This document shows, piece by piece, positions 52,955 through 61,430 of a DNA stretch of 64,000 nt. The DNA is from Microbacterium sp. SSM24 (lineage in GTDB: Bacteria; Actinomycetota; Actinomycetes; Actinomycetales; Microbacteriaceae). Within the stretch, counting starts at the first letter, position 1. Each line of letters opens with the position of its first letter. The DNA is taken from assembly GCF_025989145.1 (NCBI RefSeq), contig NZ_JAPDNQ010000001.1, positions 1,860,001-1,924,000 on the forward strand. Reading direction: 5' to 3'. Below the pieces are notes generated by a model that had not been told where the DNA came from, ran no database searches, and was given only the letters and a program-made list of their open reading frames with translations. Both the position numbers and the translations under genes were made by a program.

Positions 52955-53374
52955 TCAGGCCACGCGGCCGGAGGTGTCCGCGCGCACCGAGCGCTCTGCG
53001 CCCAGTCCGACACCGAGCAGAACCAGGGCGCTGGCAAGGTGCAGGAAGTGGTCGAACGTGTTCAGCGCGAGGATGTTGAGCGCCGTGCCGACGAGGAAGA
53101 ACCCGACGACTCCGAGCAGCAGGTAGACCGCGCCGACGACGACGTTGACGGTCTTGGCCGCGCGGGCGTTGCTCAGCCCGGCGATCAGCAGCGCCGCGCC
53201 GATCAGCAGATGGGCGATGTTGTGGAGCGGGTTGACCTCGAAGATCCCGAGGAGCAGTCCGCCGTCCGTGGCGATGAATCCGACGCCGCCCGTGACAGCG
53301 AACCCGAGGGCGCCGACGACGAGGTACACGGCGCCGAAGATGGTGGCGACGAGGCGATTAGGTGACGATCGCAT
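52955..53374 (-). CDS. DUF4383 membrane protein
   Basis: 139 residues with four membrane helices; GAVYLVVGALGFAVTGG and NPLHNIAHLLIGAALLIAG are characteristic of DUF4383, with the conserved His in the second helix. ATG 53374 follows AGGAGG by 7 nt, which is why the longer upstream frame is not used. Function unknown; family members are frequent in actinobacterial stress-related loci. Confidence 0.85.
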   Translation of the reverse strand: MRSSPNRLVATIFGAVYLVVGALGFAVTGGVGFIATDGGLLLGIFEVNPLHNIAHLLIGAALLIAGLSNARAAKTVNVVVGAVYLLLGVVGFFLVGTALNILALNTFDHFLHLASALVLLGVGLGAERSVRADTSGRVA

Positions 53375-53584
53375 GAGCGTTCCTCCTGTTTGTGGCGGCG
53401 GATGCCGCGTCTGGCATGTTCTTCGGATCGCTGGCCCGATCGGTTTGGAACCCGTTCGAGGGTGCGACCCCACGCTTGAAGCTAGGGCCGGGCGCGCGGG
53501 GGAGGAGAGGGCTTGCGCGACCGCTCGCGCGTTGGTATTCGCGCGTTCGCAAGACGGGTGCTGCGCCGCCCCTATGCTGAGCGC

Positions 53585-53968
53585 ATGACTCTCGCCAACA
53601 CTGTCACCGACACCGCCGATCTGACCTCCCTGTGGGGGCCCACCAGCATCGTCGGCTTGATCTGGTACGTCCTCGTCGTGGTCGCCCTCTGGAAGGTCTT
53701 CAGCAAGGCCGGGTATCCCGGCATCCTGGCGATCATCCCGATCGTGAACGTCGTCATCCTCGTGAAGATCGCCGGTTACTCCGCCTGGCTGACGTTGCTC
53801 TACCTGATCCCGATCGTGAACCTCGTGTTCTCGATCATCGTTGCGGTGCGCGTCGGAAAGGGGTTCGGCAAGGGCGGCGCGTGGTCGTTCTTCCTGCTCT
53901 GGCTCTTCGCCTTCATCGGCTACTTCATCCTCGGCTTCGGCAAGGCCACCTACACCAAGCCCGCCTGA
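53585..53968 (+). CDS. DUF5684-like small membrane protein
   Basis: 127 residues with about four membrane helices, including WYVLVVVALWKVFSKAGYPG and IPIVNVVILVKIAGYS; the pattern of a helix pair followed by KAGYPGWLAIIPI-like text is typical of this family, sometimes found N-terminal to signal peptidases. No catalytic residues are visible. It converges with the SDR gene with only 4 nt between the stops. Confidence 0.75.
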   Translation: MTLANTVTDTADLTSLWGPTSIVGLIWYVLVVVALWKVFSKAGYPGILAIIPIVNVVILVKIAGYSAWLTLLYLIPIVNLVFSIIVAVRVGKGFGKGGAWSFFLLWLFAFIGYFILGFGKATYTKPA

Positions 53969-53972
53969 GCGT

Positions 53973-54821
53973 TCAGCCGATCGGCGTCGTGGTGTCGATC
54001 GCCTCGCGCAGGGGGCGCCGCATCGGCGCCCAGTAGCGCGTGGGCGTGAGGCGCGTCAGCACATCGACCAGGCGCGCCTCGCGTCCCACCATCGTCCTGG
54101 GCCGACGTCGCACCGTCGCCTCGACGATCCGCTCCGCGGCATCCGCCGGCTCGGTGTGGTACATCGCCGCCTGCGCGGCGGCGGCGCGCTCGGCGACGGC
54201 CGGGTCGATCGCCGCGGCGAAGCGCCCGCGCCCGATGATGCCCGTCTTCACCCCGGCGGGATAGATCGCGCCGACCGTGACGTTCGTGCGTTCGAGCTCG
54301 TGCCTCAGCGACTCGGTGAAACCGCGCACCGCGAACTTGCTCATCGCGTAGGGGATGCGGCCGGCGGGCGCGGCGAGACCGTAGATGCTCACGAGGTGGG
54401 TGATGTGCGCGGCGGGCTCGCGGCGCATCGCGGGAAGCAGCGCCTTCGTGACGTTGACGGTGCCCCACAGGTTCACCTCCATGAGCCAGCGCATCTCGGC
54501 CATCGTCAGCTGATCGATGTCGCCGAGCATCGACGATCCTGCGCACGTGATCAGCGCCTGGACGTGAGGGTGGGATGCCTCGACCTGGCTCGCCAGCGCG
54601 ACGACGGCGTCGTCGTCGGTCAGGTCGACGACGTGGCTCGTGTGGCCGGAGCCGACGAGCTCGGCAGCGAGCGCGTCGAGGCCCTCGGCGTTGCGGTCGA
54701 CCAGGGCGAGGCGGGCGCCGCGGCGGTCGAGTTCCCGCGCGACCTCCGCGCCCATCCCGCTGGCGGCTCCGGTGATCACCGTCGTCCTCCCGCGGACGTC
54801 GAGCCGCTGCATCCTCGACAT
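53973..54821 (-). CDS. Short-chain dehydrogenase/reductase
   Basis: An NAD(P)-dependent classical SDR of 282 residues. Cofactor motif TGAASGMG is at residues 17-24; the catalytic Ser145, Tyr158 and Lys162 are in LVSIYGLAAPAGRIPYAMSK. The C-terminal tail (RPRTMVGREARLVDVLTR) resembles SDRs acting on lipophilic substrates in actinobacteria. The substrate is unknown. It is divergent from the hypothetical gene at 54916. Confidence 0.88.
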   Translation of the reverse strand: MSRMQRLDVRGRTTVITGAASGMGAEVARELDRRGARLALVDRNAEGLDALAAELVGSGHTSHVVDLTDDDAVVALASQVEASHPHVQALITCAGSSMLGDIDQLTMAEMRWLMEVNLWGTVNVTKALLPAMRREPAAHITHLVSIYGLAAPAGRIPYAMSKFAVRGFTESLRHELERTNVTVGAIYPAGVKTGIIGRGRFAAAIDPAVAERAAAAQAAMYHTEPADAAERIVEATVRRRPRTMVGREARLVDVLTRLTPTRYWAPMRRPLREAIDTTTPIG

Positions 54822-54915
54822 GGTGATCCTTTCGTCGTCATCGATCGATCCTCCGATTCTCGCTGACTCCGGAGGCGTGCGCGGACGCTAGCCTCGATAC
54901 CGAGGAGGAGGTGCG

Positions 54916-55539
54916 ATGGGCAAGACGGCTGAGGCGATCGCCGAGGGTGTGTCCATCGCGTCCGCGGCGGCACGGCTCGCGGTGCGCAACCACATCCTCG
55001 TCGAGACGATCGCGCACGACACCCCGTTCGACGTCGCCACGACCGCACCCTTCGCACACGACACGCTCATCGCGCTCGCCGAGGAGCAGGAGGCCGCCGC
55101 GGCCCTCGCCAAACGTCAGCGCAAGAAGGCCTGGGGGAAGTTCACCGACCCGGACGGCACGCACGACTACCGCGATCGCGACATGCGCAATCTGCGCAAG
55201 CGCCACCGCCAGTACGTCGGTGTCGCGAAAGAGCTTCGTCGCATCGCGGAGGACCCGCACGCCGTGCGCACGCTGGTGGAGCAGTCGAGGGATGCCGCAT
55301 GGGGCGATGTCGAGGCGAACCTGCAGCGCCGCCTGCGCGTGGAGGGCATGCGCCCCGACCTCGACCCCGACTACGAGAAGATGCGGAAGGCGCGGATGCA
55401 GTCGCTGCGTCTGGTCGATCTGCCCCGTCTCGCCGCGCACCGCCGCCACCTCGCGGACGACGCGGAGCCGGCGGAGGCCGTGAACGGGCCGCCGAGCCCG
55501 CGGGCATCCGGGATCGACCTGAGCGAACTCGACGCCTGA
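54916..55539 (+). CDS. Hypothetical protein, charged and helical
   Basis: A 207-residue soluble protein without signal or membrane segment, starting MGKTAEAIAEGVSIASAAAR after GAGGAGG. The middle is very basic (KRQRKKAWGKFTDPDG; RKRHRQYVGVAKELRR) and the C-terminus acidic. I do not recognise a family with known function. Coding potential is strong (consistent GC-rich third positions). It stands alone upstream of the tRNA gene. Confidence 0.75.
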   Translation: MGKTAEAIAEGVSIASAAARLAVRNHILVETIAHDTPFDVATTAPFAHDTLIALAEEQEAAAALAKRQRKKAWGKFTDPDGTHDYRDRDMRNLRKRHRQYVGVAKELRRIAEDPHAVRTLVEQSRDAAWGDVEANLQRRLRVEGMRPDLDPDYEKMRKARMQSLRLVDLPRLAAHRRHLADDAEPAEAVNGPPSPRASGIDLSELDA

Positions 55540-55638
55540 GCAGGACACGCCCGGGTCGCGGCATCCGCTTCGCTCGATTCGCGCGCGTGCGGGGCGTGCG
55601 GTATTCTGGACGACGTTGTGCGCGAGAGCGGGCAACAT

Positions 55639-55711
55639 GCGCCCGTAGCTCAATGGATAGAGCATCTGACTACGGATCAGAAGGTTGGGAGTTCGAGTCT
55701 CTTCGGGCGCA
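55639..55711 (+). tRNA. tRNA-Arg (anticodon ACG)
   Basis: A 73-nt cloverleaf: acceptor stem gcgcccg/cgggcgc (55639-55645 with 55704-55710) and discriminator A at 55711. The D-arm contains AGCTCAATGGATAGAGC, the anticodon loop is CTACGGA, and the T-arm has TTCGAGT with two G-U pairs in its stem. CCA is not encoded. Anticodon ACG reads CGT/CGC/CGA codons after inosine modification. Confidence 0.97.
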
Positions 55712-55731
55712 CACTGTGTTGAGACAGTCAT

Positions 55732-55758
55732 GAAGAAGGCCCCTCGAGGGCCTTCTTC
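55732..55758 (+). terminator. Hairpin terminator after tRNA-Arg
   Basis: An 11-bp perfect stem (55732-55742 with 55748-55758) and 5-nt loop are followed by TGTTTCT. It can serve the tRNA and, being symmetric, the convergent MFS gene. Confidence 0.85.
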
Positions 55759-55774
55759 TGTTTCTACGGTCGGT

Positions 55775-57088
55775 TCACGCCGCAACTCTGGCGCGGCGAA
55801 CCGCTATCGACAGGACCGCCGCGATCGCGCAGAGCGCTGCGCCTCCCCACCAGGCATAGGTATATGTGCCGAAGGTGTCGCGGATGAGGCCGGCTCCGAG
55901 GGCAGCGGCCGCCGCGCCGATCTGGTGGGCGGCGAAGACCCAGCCGAAGACGATCGTGCCGCGATCGCCGAAGATCTCGCGGCACAGTGCCGAGGTCGGG
56001 GGGACGGTCGCCACCCAGTCGAGCCCGTAGATGACGATGAAGAGCACCATGCTCGGGTGCACGATGTCGGAGAGCAGCCACGGGAGCAGGAACAGTCCCA
56101 CTCCGCGGAACCCGTAGTACGCGACGAGGAGGATGCGCGGGTCGAACTTGTCGGTCAGCCAGCCCGAGGCGACAGTGCCCAGGATGTCGAAGACGCCGAC
56201 CACCGCGAGCAGTCCGGCTGCCGTGGTCGTGGCCATGCCGTGATCGTGCGCCGACGGGATGAAGTGGATGCCGATGAGCCCGTTGGTCGTCGCGCCGCAG
56301 ATCGCGAAGGCGATGGCGAGTGCCCAGAACGACGGCTTCCTCGACGCGAAGGCGAGGCCTTCGATCGCCCGTCTCGCGGCGTTGCCCGTCGCGCGGACGG
56401 GTGCCGTGTGGGTGGCCGGGTCGCCGCCGAAGGGCAGCACTCCGCGGTCCTCGGGGTAGTCGCGCAGGACCACCCACACGACCGGCACCACCGCGAGCGC
56501 CGCGGCGGCCACGACCAAGGACGCCGCGCGCCAGCCGGCCGTCTCAGCCAGTTCTGCCAGCACCGGCAGGAAGATGAGCTGTCCTGTGGCCGACCCGGCG
56601 GTGAGGATGCCCATCACGAGCCCTCGCCGTCGGACGAACCACCGGTTCGCGATCGTCGCCGCGAAGACGAGCGCCATCGAGCCGGTGCCGAGGCCGATGA
56701 GGACTCCCCAGAAGACGAGGAGCTGCCAGGATGCCGTCATCAGCACGCTGCCGGCCGCGCCGAGGGCCACGAGGGTGAGGGCGGTGGCGACCACCTGCCG
56801 CACCCCGAAACGGTCCATGAGCGCGGCGGCGAACGGCGCCGTCAGGCCGTAGAGGAGGAGGTTGACGCTCACGGCCAGTGACATCACCGTCGTCGACCAG
56901 CCGAACTCCTCGTTCAGCGGGATCATGAGCGCCCCGGGTGCCGCGCGGAATCCTGCCGCGGCGAGCAGGGCCAGGAACGCGACCGCCGCCACCCACCACG
57001 CGGGGTGGATGCGGGAGCGCCGTCCGGATCCGCCGGGTTCGGGAAGCGGGCCGGGCTGCGGCATCCCTTCGTCGACCTGTCGGGTCAT
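55775..57088 (-). CDS. MFS transporter, monocarboxylate/oxalate-type
   Basis: A 437-residue membrane protein with about twelve helices. Features include ALMIPLNEEFGWSTTVMSLA after the first helix, MDRFGVRQVV in the loop between helices 2 and 3, and WFVRRRGLVMGILTAGSATG, typical of the MFS branch for monocarboxylates and other small acids. ATG 57088 overlaps the stop of the RidA-family gene (ATGA), so import or export is probably linked to that enzyme. Ligand unknown. Confidence 0.85.
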   Translation of the reverse strand: MTRQVDEGMPQPGPLPEPGGSGRRSRIHPAWWVAAVAFLALLAAAGFRAAPGALMIPLNEEFGWSTTVMSLAVSVNLLLYGLTAPFAAALMDRFGVRQVVATALTLVALGAAGSVLMTASWQLLVFWGVLIGLGTGSMALVFAATIANRWFVRRRGLVMGILTAGSATGQLIFLPVLAELAETAGWRAASLVVAAAALAVVPVVWVVLRDYPEDRGVLPFGGDPATHTAPVRATGNAARRAIEGLAFASRKPSFWALAIAFAICGATTNGLIGIHFIPSAHDHGMATTTAAGLLAVVGVFDILGTVASGWLTDKFDPRILLVAYYGFRGVGLFLLPWLLSDIVHPSMVLFIVIYGLDWVATVPPTSALCREIFGDRGTIVFGWVFAAHQIGAAAAALGAGLIRDTFGTYTYAWWGGAALCAIAAVLSIAVRRARVAA

Positions 57089-57501
57089 CCGCTGGTCTCC
57101 GGCGCCGCAGCGGCCAGATAGGCGACGGCATCGATCTCGATGTCGAATTCGCCCGACCAGCTCGCGACGGGGACGAAGACCCGCGTCGGCGCGGCGTCGG
57201 GGAAGTGGCGCGCGTAGACGTCGTTGATCGTGCGGTAGTGGCCGGCGTTCGCGGCGTAGACGCGCACATTGACGACGTCGTCGAGCGAGGCCCCCGCCGC
57301 GGCGAGGCAGGCGGTCAGCGCCCTCAGGCACGTGTCGGTCTGCGTGGCGATGTCGCCGCGCACGAGCTCACCCGTCTCGGGATCGTAGGGCGGCAGGCCC
57401 GAGACGTAGACCATCGGGCCGGCGGTGTTGACGAGCGTGAGCGGGACTCCCAGGCGCGCGAACGCCTCGGACAGCACCGGGACGGTGACGATGGATCGCA
57501 T
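57085..57501 (-). CDS. RidA-family protein
   Basis: A 138-residue member of the YjgF/RidA family of small trimeric proteins, many of which hydrolyse reactive enamine/imine intermediates. Conserved text includes NTAGPMVYVSGLPPYDPETG, CLRALTACLAAAGASLDDVV and the C-terminal ARHFPDAAPTRVFVPVAS; the catalytic-type Arg of canonical RidA sits in PTRVFV. First gene of a two-gene operon with the MFS transporter, facing an HxlR-type regulator. A role in a specific catabolic pathway rather than general enamine detoxification is likely. Confidence 0.85.
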   Translation of the reverse strand: MRSIVTVPVLSEAFARLGVPLTLVNTAGPMVYVSGLPPYDPETGELVRGDIATQTDTCLRALTACLAAAGASLDDVVNVRVYAANAGHYRTINDVYARHFPDAAPTRVFVPVASWSGEFDIEIDAVAYLAAAAPETSG

Positions 57502-57526
57502 GATGACCTCGGCTCTCGCTCGCTAA

Positions 57527-57541
57527 CTTTCCTGAAGAAAG
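57527..57541. promoter_or_regulatory. Palindrome between RidA/MFS operon and HxlR gene
   Basis: ctttc-ctgaa-gaaag is a 5-5-5 interrupted palindrome in the 87-bp divergent gap, 26 nt from the RidA start. It is a good candidate binding site for the adjacent HxlR-type regulator. Confidence 0.45.
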
Positions 57542-57588
57542 CTACACTAGCGGCATCCGGGACCGCTACCCGGGGGAGGAGACGCGAG

Positions 57589-58083
57589 ATGCCGCTGAGA
57601 TCCGATTGGTCGAACGAGTTCTGCCCGATCCGTCGCTCGCTCGACGTCCTGGGCGACCCGTGGGTTCTGCTGATCGTGCGCGACGTGCTCCATGGGCGCG
57701 GCCGGTTCGACGCCCTCCGCGAAAACCTCGGCATCGCCGATGCCGTCCTCAGCCGTCGCCTGAGCGCGATGGTCGACGCCGGCCTGCTCACGCGGGTCGA
57801 TTACCGAGACGGCGGTCGCGTGCGGCAGGGCTACGCGGCCACGGATGCCGCAGCCGAGCTCCTTCCGATCCTCCAGCAGCTCGCGGTCTGGGGTGAGCGG
57901 CACACCAACACCCCGCCGGGTGGCGGCCACATGGCGATGATCCACGAAGCCTGCGGCCACGAGACCACGCAGGGCGAGATCTGCAGCGCGTGCGGGCAGG
58001 CGCTCGCCGCCGCGGACATGACGTGGGTCAAGCCGTGGAAGAACGCGCGCGACCGGCTGCAGCCGGCCGGCGTCCTGGTGTGA
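57589..58083 (+). CDS. HxlR-family transcriptional regulator
   Basis: A 164-residue winged-helix regulator. The HxlR core is plain: CPIRRSLDVLGDPWVLLIVR with the conserved N-terminal Cys12, FDALRENLGIADAVLSRRL as recognition region, then GLLTRVDYRDGG. The C-terminal extension has a possible zinc site (HEACGHETTQGEICSACG). ATG 57589 follows GGAGGAG. It is divergent from the RidA/MFS pair and probably represses it. The Cys residues make redox or aldehyde sensing conceivable. Confidence 0.9.
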   Translation: MPLRSDWSNEFCPIRRSLDVLGDPWVLLIVRDVLHGRGRFDALRENLGIADAVLSRRLSAMVDAGLLTRVDYRDGGRVRQGYAATDAAAELLPILQQLAVWGERHTNTPPGGGHMAMIHEACGHETTQGEICSACGQALAAADMTWVKPWKNARDRLQPAGVLV

Positions 58084-58130
58084 TCAGTGTTCCCACCCGC
58101 GCTCGTGTGATCAGTGTTCCCACCCGCGCT
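58078..58130. repeat. 26-bp tandem duplication over the HxlR stop codon
   Basis: A 26-bp sequence beginning gtgtgatcagtgttcccacc is present at 58078-58103 and again, without mismatch, at 58105-58130 (27-bp period). The first copy includes the last codon and the stop of the HxlR gene; the second is its untranslated duplicate. Confidence 0.85.
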
Positions 58131-58143
58131 GCGGCTTCGTGGG

Positions 58144-58350
58144 TCAGGAGCCGCTGCGGCGCCGGCGGACGACGATGGCGATGACGATCAGCACGACGCC
58201 GACGACCAGCACGATCGGCCCGATCGTCGCCCAGAGGGAGGAGCCGCTCATCGCGGATCCGCCCAGGACGTTCAGGCCCTGGAGGGTCCAGACGAGCCCG
58301 ATGGCGATCAGGACGACACCGCCGAGGACCAGAGGCCAGACGCGTTTCAT
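58144..58350 (-). CDS. Small two-helix membrane protein
   Basis: 68 residues: helix 1 (about 5-24, LVLGGVVLIAIGLVWTLQGL), a short loop NVLGGSAMSGSSLW and helix 2 (about 42-60), ending in an Arg cluster. The WTLQGLNVLGGSxMSG text recurs in small actinobacterial membrane proteins of unknown function. It is monocistronic; no ribosome site is strong enough to comment on. Confidence 0.75.
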   Translation of the reverse strand: MKRVWPLVLGGVVLIAIGLVWTLQGLNVLGGSAMSGSSLWATIGPIVLVVGVVLIVIAIVVRRRRSGS

Positions 58351-58397
58351 GCTGCGACCCTAGTTCTCGCTCGCGGGCTCCGACAGGGGTGCGCGTG

Positions 58398-59285
58398 TCA
58401 TGACAGGTAGGGGTCGACGAGCAGCGGACCGCGGATGTCGCGCAGCGCGTCGATGAGGCGGTCGAGGCCTTTGCGGTTCCACGCCGACAGCTGAAGGTCG
58501 TAGGGGCCCAGCGGTTCGAGTCGCCCCGTCCGGATGCGCACCACCTCCCACTTCGCCGCGCGCAGCGCCCGGTCCTTGCGGCGGTCGGCGTCGGCCCGCT
58601 TTCCCACGTGCTCCAGACCGTGGCGCCCCGTGCTGTCGTACTCGACGGCGATGCGCAGCTCGGGGAGCAGGATGTCGGGCCACACCTCGACGTGCTCGAA
58701 GAACGGCCGCGCGACCCGGACGGCGTTGAGGCCGGGTGTCACCGAGAGCCGTGCGAACAGGTCTGCGCGCAGGCGCGCCTCGACCGCGGATGCGGGCTTG
58801 GGCGCGCACTCCGAGAGGAACGGCTCGCCCACGGGCAGGTCGGGCGTCTTCGGGCAGAGCTGCTGCGGGCGGCGCGGCTTCTTCGCGCGGAGCACCGCGC
58901 GTCCGATCGGGCTCGCGACGGCGGCGGGCACCGTTGAGCCGGGCGGGACCACGACATCTCGCATGGGCAGCGCCCGGGGCGGGCGGGCGAGGTCGGCGCA
59001 CTCCGGGCACCAGGCCGATCGGCGGCGCTCGCGGCCCGGGCGGTGGCGCTGCTCGTCCGGCGTGGCGGCGAAGGAGTGGCCCGCCTCGCACTGCCACAGC
59101 AGGAGCACGTCGGCGGCGGGCGGAACTTGACTCAGGACGATGCCGGCGTTGAGTTCGGGGTGGTACTGCCGGATGAGCGCCGGAAACGAGGCCCACGCCT
59201 CGCGATAGGACCCCACGGGGTACGGAATCTCCGCACCCTTCGAGAACTGGCGGCGTGCCCACCACAGTTCGACGCGCTCCGCCAT
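58398..59285 (-). CDS. Zinc-ribbon protein with DUF559/Vsr-like nuclease fold
   Basis: 295 residues. The N-terminal half has a zinc-ribbon of the type found in putative nucleic-acid-binding proteins, WQCEAGHSFAATPDEQRHRP then AWCPEC; the metal ligands are probably Cys66, His70, Cys93 and Cys96. The C-terminal half has a PD-(D/E)xK-like core, VWPDILLPELRIAVEYD, with Asp204, Glu215 and Asp217, followed by RHGLEHVGKRADADRRKDRA and WEVVRIR as in DUF559/Vsr-type endonucleases. It may be a DNA repair or defence nuclease. No methylase or partner gene lies nearby. The next gene, on the other strand, starts 80 nt away. Confidence 0.75.
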   Translation of the reverse strand: MAERVELWWARRQFSKGAEIPYPVGSYREAWASFPALIRQYHPELNAGIVLSQVPPAADVLLLWQCEAGHSFAATPDEQRHRPGRERRRSAWCPECADLARPPRALPMRDVVVPPGSTVPAAVASPIGRAVLRAKKPRRPQQLCPKTPDLPVGEPFLSECAPKPASAVEARLRADLFARLSVTPGLNAVRVARPFFEHVEVWPDILLPELRIAVEYDSTGRHGLEHVGKRADADRRKDRALRAAKWEVVRIRTGRLEPLGPYDLQLSAWNRKGLDRLIDALRDIRGPLLVDPYLS

Positions 59286-59364
59286 GCGAGCAGGCTAAGC
59301 GCGGCCGCCGACATCCGTCGTGGCACTCCTGCGTCTCAACGACGCGGATACCTAGACTGGGCGA

Positions 59365-59688
59365 ATGACTGCAGCGTCCGTCGACGAGTCCGCATCGCGC
59401 CTCCTTCTGCTTCGTAAGCTGCAGTTCGTTTTCATCGCTGTGGGGGCGGTCATCATTCCTGTGGCGATCGTGTCGGTTGCGCTTGTCTGCGCGCCGACCG
59501 ATCAGTCCGTCGCCGCCGCTCGCGCAACGGCCGGCGGCATCCTCGCCGCAGGGTTCGGGTCAGCGTCTCTCGCCATGATGGCGGCCATCAGCTACACGGT
59601 GGGCCAGCGGCGAAGCGGCGCATCTTGCGCGATACTCGCCCTGGCGTATCTCGCAGTCGGAATGAGTATCGGGGCGACTCTGGCCTGA
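59365..59688 (+). CDS. Small membrane protein of unknown function
   Basis: 107 residues with three hydrophobic helices (about 20-43, 54-76 and 86-105). The start MTAASVDESASRLLLLRKL has no clear ribosome site. No family is recognised. Base composition starts to fall here compared with the rest of the window, as in the next five genes, so it may belong to the same acquired segment although it lies on the opposite strand. Confidence 0.6.
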   Translation: MTAASVDESASRLLLLRKLQFVFIAVGAVIIPVAIVSVALVCAPTDQSVAAARATAGGILAAGFGSASLAMMAAISYTVGQRRSGASCAILALAYLAVGMSIGATLA

Positions 59689-59722
59689 CCGTCGCTCTCG
59701 GTGACGTTCATCCTTCGAGCAG

Positions 59723-60787
59723 TCAGCGCCGGTTCCGTATGATCTGAGCGGTCCGACCAGATGCGACGGCGACCGTGACTGCTCCTGCCGCGACACTTGC
59801 CAGGGCGGAGGCGAGAAGCAATTGCGCGCCACCGATCTCCGCCAGCGTGGAGAGAGACTCCTGCGGCAACTGCGCGATGTAGGCACCGACGCACAGGGAG
59901 GCGATCCCAATGCCGCAGGCGGACATCATCGCGGTCTCCAACATCGCGATGAGGGACGTCGCGGCACGCGAAAGACCGAGCAGGCGGTAGAGCGCATACT
60001 CGTGACGCCTGGCGGCGACGAGAAGTCCGCAAGAGAGCGCTGCGCTCACGCCCCCAGCCGCCCAAGCCCACTGTGTCCAGCGGCGATCCCATGCCTCTGT
60101 CGCGGCGTCGCTTAGCACTCGATCCCGAAGCGTCGTCACGTTCAACTGCCCGGCATCTCCGAGGGCGGCGACCAGCGTGGATCGGACCGCAGAGAGCGCG
60201 CCCCGCTCCGTCTCCACCCAGCACTGCTGCACGCGAGCGAGGGTAGGAGCGAGCACCGTCAGCCATCGGCCGCGCTCCTCGGCTCTGATCGAGGGAGCGG
60301 CCTTGGAAACCGTGACCTGACTACCATCCGACAGGTCGATCACCGCCTCGGGGGCTACACCCAGTTCCGCCTGCACGTCCGCGCCGATCGAACCGATGCG
60401 CCCCGGGAGCGCCGACAGCGGAAGGTCGAGGATGTCGAAATATCCCTCTGTGGCATAGACGCGGCGGACATCGATGACGGGTGGTGAGCCGATCGAGACC
60501 ACGTCCGGATTCGTGACACCGCCAGCGGCGACGACGCCATCCTGATGGTCGAGCCTGAGGCAGTCTCGACTATCCAGAGTGCCCGAATCGTTCTCGATCA
60601 CGAGGACGCTCGCGCCGCGCAGCTGCTCTTCCGAGATGGTCGCCATTGCGGTGTAGCCGACGTGTAGCTCTGCCGCGACGCTCCCCGTGAGGGCCGCAGC
60701 GACGAGAGTCGATCCCGCGAAGAAACGCCAGGGGTGGGTGACCGATGTACGCCAGGCCTCATTGATCACGGTCGCGAGGTCAACCAT
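59723..60787 (-). CDS. ABC transporter permease, FtsX/MacB-like
   Basis: A 354-residue membrane protein with one N-terminal helix (about 21-40), a large extracytoplasmic domain of about 190 residues and three C-terminal helices. This is the FtsX/MacB layout, in single-copy form. The N-terminal stretch RTSVTHPWRFFAGSTLVAAA and the motif RRHEYALYRLLGLSRAATSLI before the penultimate loop support this. It is the last gene of a five-gene operon and overlaps the ATPase gene by 8 nt. Probably exports or extracts a peptide or lipid-linked substrate rather than importing sugars. Confidence 0.8.
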   Translation of the reverse strand: MVDLATVINEAWRTSVTHPWRFFAGSTLVAAALTGSVAAELHVGYTAMATISEEQLRGASVLVIENDSGTLDSRDCLRLDHQDGVVAAGGVTNPDVVSIGSPPVIDVRRVYATEGYFDILDLPLSALPGRIGSIGADVQAELGVAPEAVIDLSDGSQVTVSKAAPSIRAEERGRWLTVLAPTLARVQQCWVETERGALSAVRSTLVAALGDAGQLNVTTLRDRVLSDAATEAWDRRWTQWAWAAGGVSAALSCGLLVAARRHEYALYRLLGLSRAATSLIAMLETAMMSACGIGIASLCVGAYIAQLPQESLSTLAEIGGAQLLLASALASVAAGAVTVAVASGRTAQIIRNRR

Positions 60788-61430
60788 CGCGACTCGCGGA
60801 AGGCCGAAGGCTCAACGATGAGTCGCACGCCTCGACCACATCTCCGTCGTGCGTAGCCACCACGACGAGCTTTCCTGCTCGAGAGGCCGCTTTGAGACCC
60901 GCGGTGACGAGTCGCGCGTTCTTCGCGTCCAGATTCCCGGTGGGCTCATCCGCGAGGATGAGCATCGACGGCGAGCAGAGACACCTGGCGATGGTGACTC
61001 GTTGTTGCTCCCCGCCTGACAGATCGTTCACGACGGACGTCAGTCGGGAACTCAGGCCCAGGTACTCGATCGCGTCGACCGCGGCGTTTCGCGCCGATGA
61101 CGGCTTCATTCCTCGAGCTGTTGCTCCGATCAGCACGTTGTCGAGCACCGGTCGCCCGCTCAGGACCAGATTGTTCTGCAGGATCCAGGCCGATGCAGCC
61201 CGTCGATCGAGCACTTGGGAGGCGCCATCGCGGTGGTCTCGGAGAACAACTCTCCCCGATGTCGGTTGACGCATTCCTCCGAGAAGGTCGAGCAGTGTGG
61301 ACTTGCCACATCCTGACGGCCCCTCGACGGCATTGAAGCTCCCCAGGTTCCATTCCAGAGAAATGCCAGAGAACAGGACGTCTGCACCCGGTCCGTATCG
61401 AAAGCCGACGTCCTCGAGCACTAGCGACAC
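60780..61430 (-). CDS. ABC transporter ATP-binding protein, MacB/LolD type
   Basis: A 216-residue single ABC domain. Walker A GPSGCGKST is at residues 37-45, Q-loop WILQNN, signature LSGGEQQRVTIARCL and Walker B MLILADEPTGNLD, then ATHDGDVV as H-loop. Size and motifs fit MacB/LolD-type ATPases that work with FtsX-like permeases. It overlaps the upstream membrane-fusion-like gene by 10 nt and the permease by 8 nt, indicating translational coupling. Confidence 0.93.
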   Translation of the reverse strand: MSLVLEDVGFRYGPGADVLFSGISLEWNLGSFNAVEGPSGCGKSTLLDLLGGMRQPTSGRVVLRDHRDGASQVLDRRAASAWILQNNLVLSGRPVLDNVLIGATARGMKPSSARNAAVDAIEYLGLSSRLTSVVNDLSGGEQQRVTIARCLCSPSMLILADEPTGNLDAKNARLVTAGLKAASRAGKLVVVATHDGDVVEACDSSLSLRPSASRDG

